Notes under the pieces: model-generated
What the model saw: only the letters and a program-made list of their open reading frames with translations
Told to the model about the DNA's origin: nothing
Database searches by the model: none
Source of the DNA: Ferribacterium limneticum
GTDB lineage: Bacteria > Pseudomonadota > Gammaproteobacteria > Burkholderiales > Rhodocyclaceae
Length of the DNA: 64,000 nucleotides
Direction of reading: 5' to 3'
NCBI RefSeq assembly: GCF_020510625.1
Contig: NZ_CP075191.1
Span: 596,001-660,000, forward strand
Shown: positions 63,835-64,000 of the stretch, piece after piece
How the letters are laid out: each line of letters opens with the position of its first letter
Numbering within the stretch: position 1 is the first letter of the stretch
Position numbers and translations under genes: made by a program

Positions 63835-64000
63835 CCCCTCGTTCGACGATCGACTCTGCTGTGGATAGAGGAAGCCTGCTTTGGATGAGATTGGCGGAGT
63901 GATGGCAATGCACTAAAAGTTGGACCTATGACTTGCCATTCGGGCCGTTTGGCAATTGCCGACAATAGATATTCTCCCGCCCATGCCCTCTCGATACAAA
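63835..64000. other. Right-edge intergenic sequence, possible start of another gene
   Basis: No terminator is evident after the last operon gene. An ATG at 63983 opens a frame (MPSRYK) that runs off the window; it cannot be identified. CAATAGATATTC lies about 10-20 nt before that ATG but no ribosome binding site is clear. Confidence 0.3.

Overview
The window is about 64 kb of GC-rich chromosome. Gene content and order suggest a betaproteobacterium of the Rhodocyclales (Dechloromonas/Azonexus-like): rpoD-dnaG-yqeY-rpsU opposite tsaD, leuS-lptE-holA, a type A RNase P RNA, and many signalling proteins. That placement is an inference from layout and protein style; no database search was made. Most of the window is core genome with short operons and few gaps.

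Layout. 0.2-5.2 kb: two SAM methyltransferases (the second TPMT-type), rnpB, a MoxR ATPase/VWA pair and a third methyltransferase. 5.4-8.5 kb: an orphan periplasmic binding protein, an accessory metallo-beta-lactamase-fold protein and a small winged-helix protein. 8.6-14.5 kb: tRNA(CAU), rpoD, dnaG, yqeY and rpsU on the minus strand, tsaD on the plus strand. 14.3-23.8 kb: peroxide defence (tpx), plsY/folB, a CBS protein, a ZIP transporter, ybaK, arfB, xerD, ogt, gcdH, proA and several very small genes, one frameshifted. 23.8-28.6 kb: holA, lptE and leuS, then a 116-aa protein behind an unusually structured promoter region. 28.9-34.8 kb: uvrD, a YdcF-like protein, a quinone oxidoreductase, an orphan TAXI binding protein and a ParA-like ATPase. 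34.8-44.1 kb: a hybrid histidine kinase, a LysR/pirin/flavodoxin module, a tandem-receiver protein, a sialidase-like protein and an enoyl-CoA hydratase. 44.1-47.9 kb: the accessory island, with a tandem 220-236 bp repeat, the relict 3' tail of one group II intron and a complete group II intron with its reverse transcriptase, set between a terminator-like hairpin and a small secreted-protein gene. 47.9-54.6 kb: dnaE, a soluble chemoreceptor, an HTH-receiver protein and a typical 2-Cys peroxiredoxin.

The most notable system is at 54.8-63.8 kb: five tightly coupled plus-strand genes. They encode a DabA-type (DUF2309) protein with its zinc/carbonic-anhydrase-like residues intact, a NuoL-like DabB partner and three further NuoM-like ion-translocating subunits. 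No other complex I subunits are present. The described DAB inorganic-carbon pump has two subunits, so this looks like an enlarged, ion-gradient-driven CO2/bicarbonate accumulation complex.

Other structures not explained by gene calls are: an inverted array of TTAG-type heptamers upstream of yqeY; a dispersed palindrome that entered the leuS reading frame; three copies of a second dispersed palindrome, one interrupted; two matching OxyR-like sites; a hairpin that covers the ribosome binding site of the tandem-receiver gene; and a 30-codon ORF with a consensus ribosome binding site upstream of tpx.
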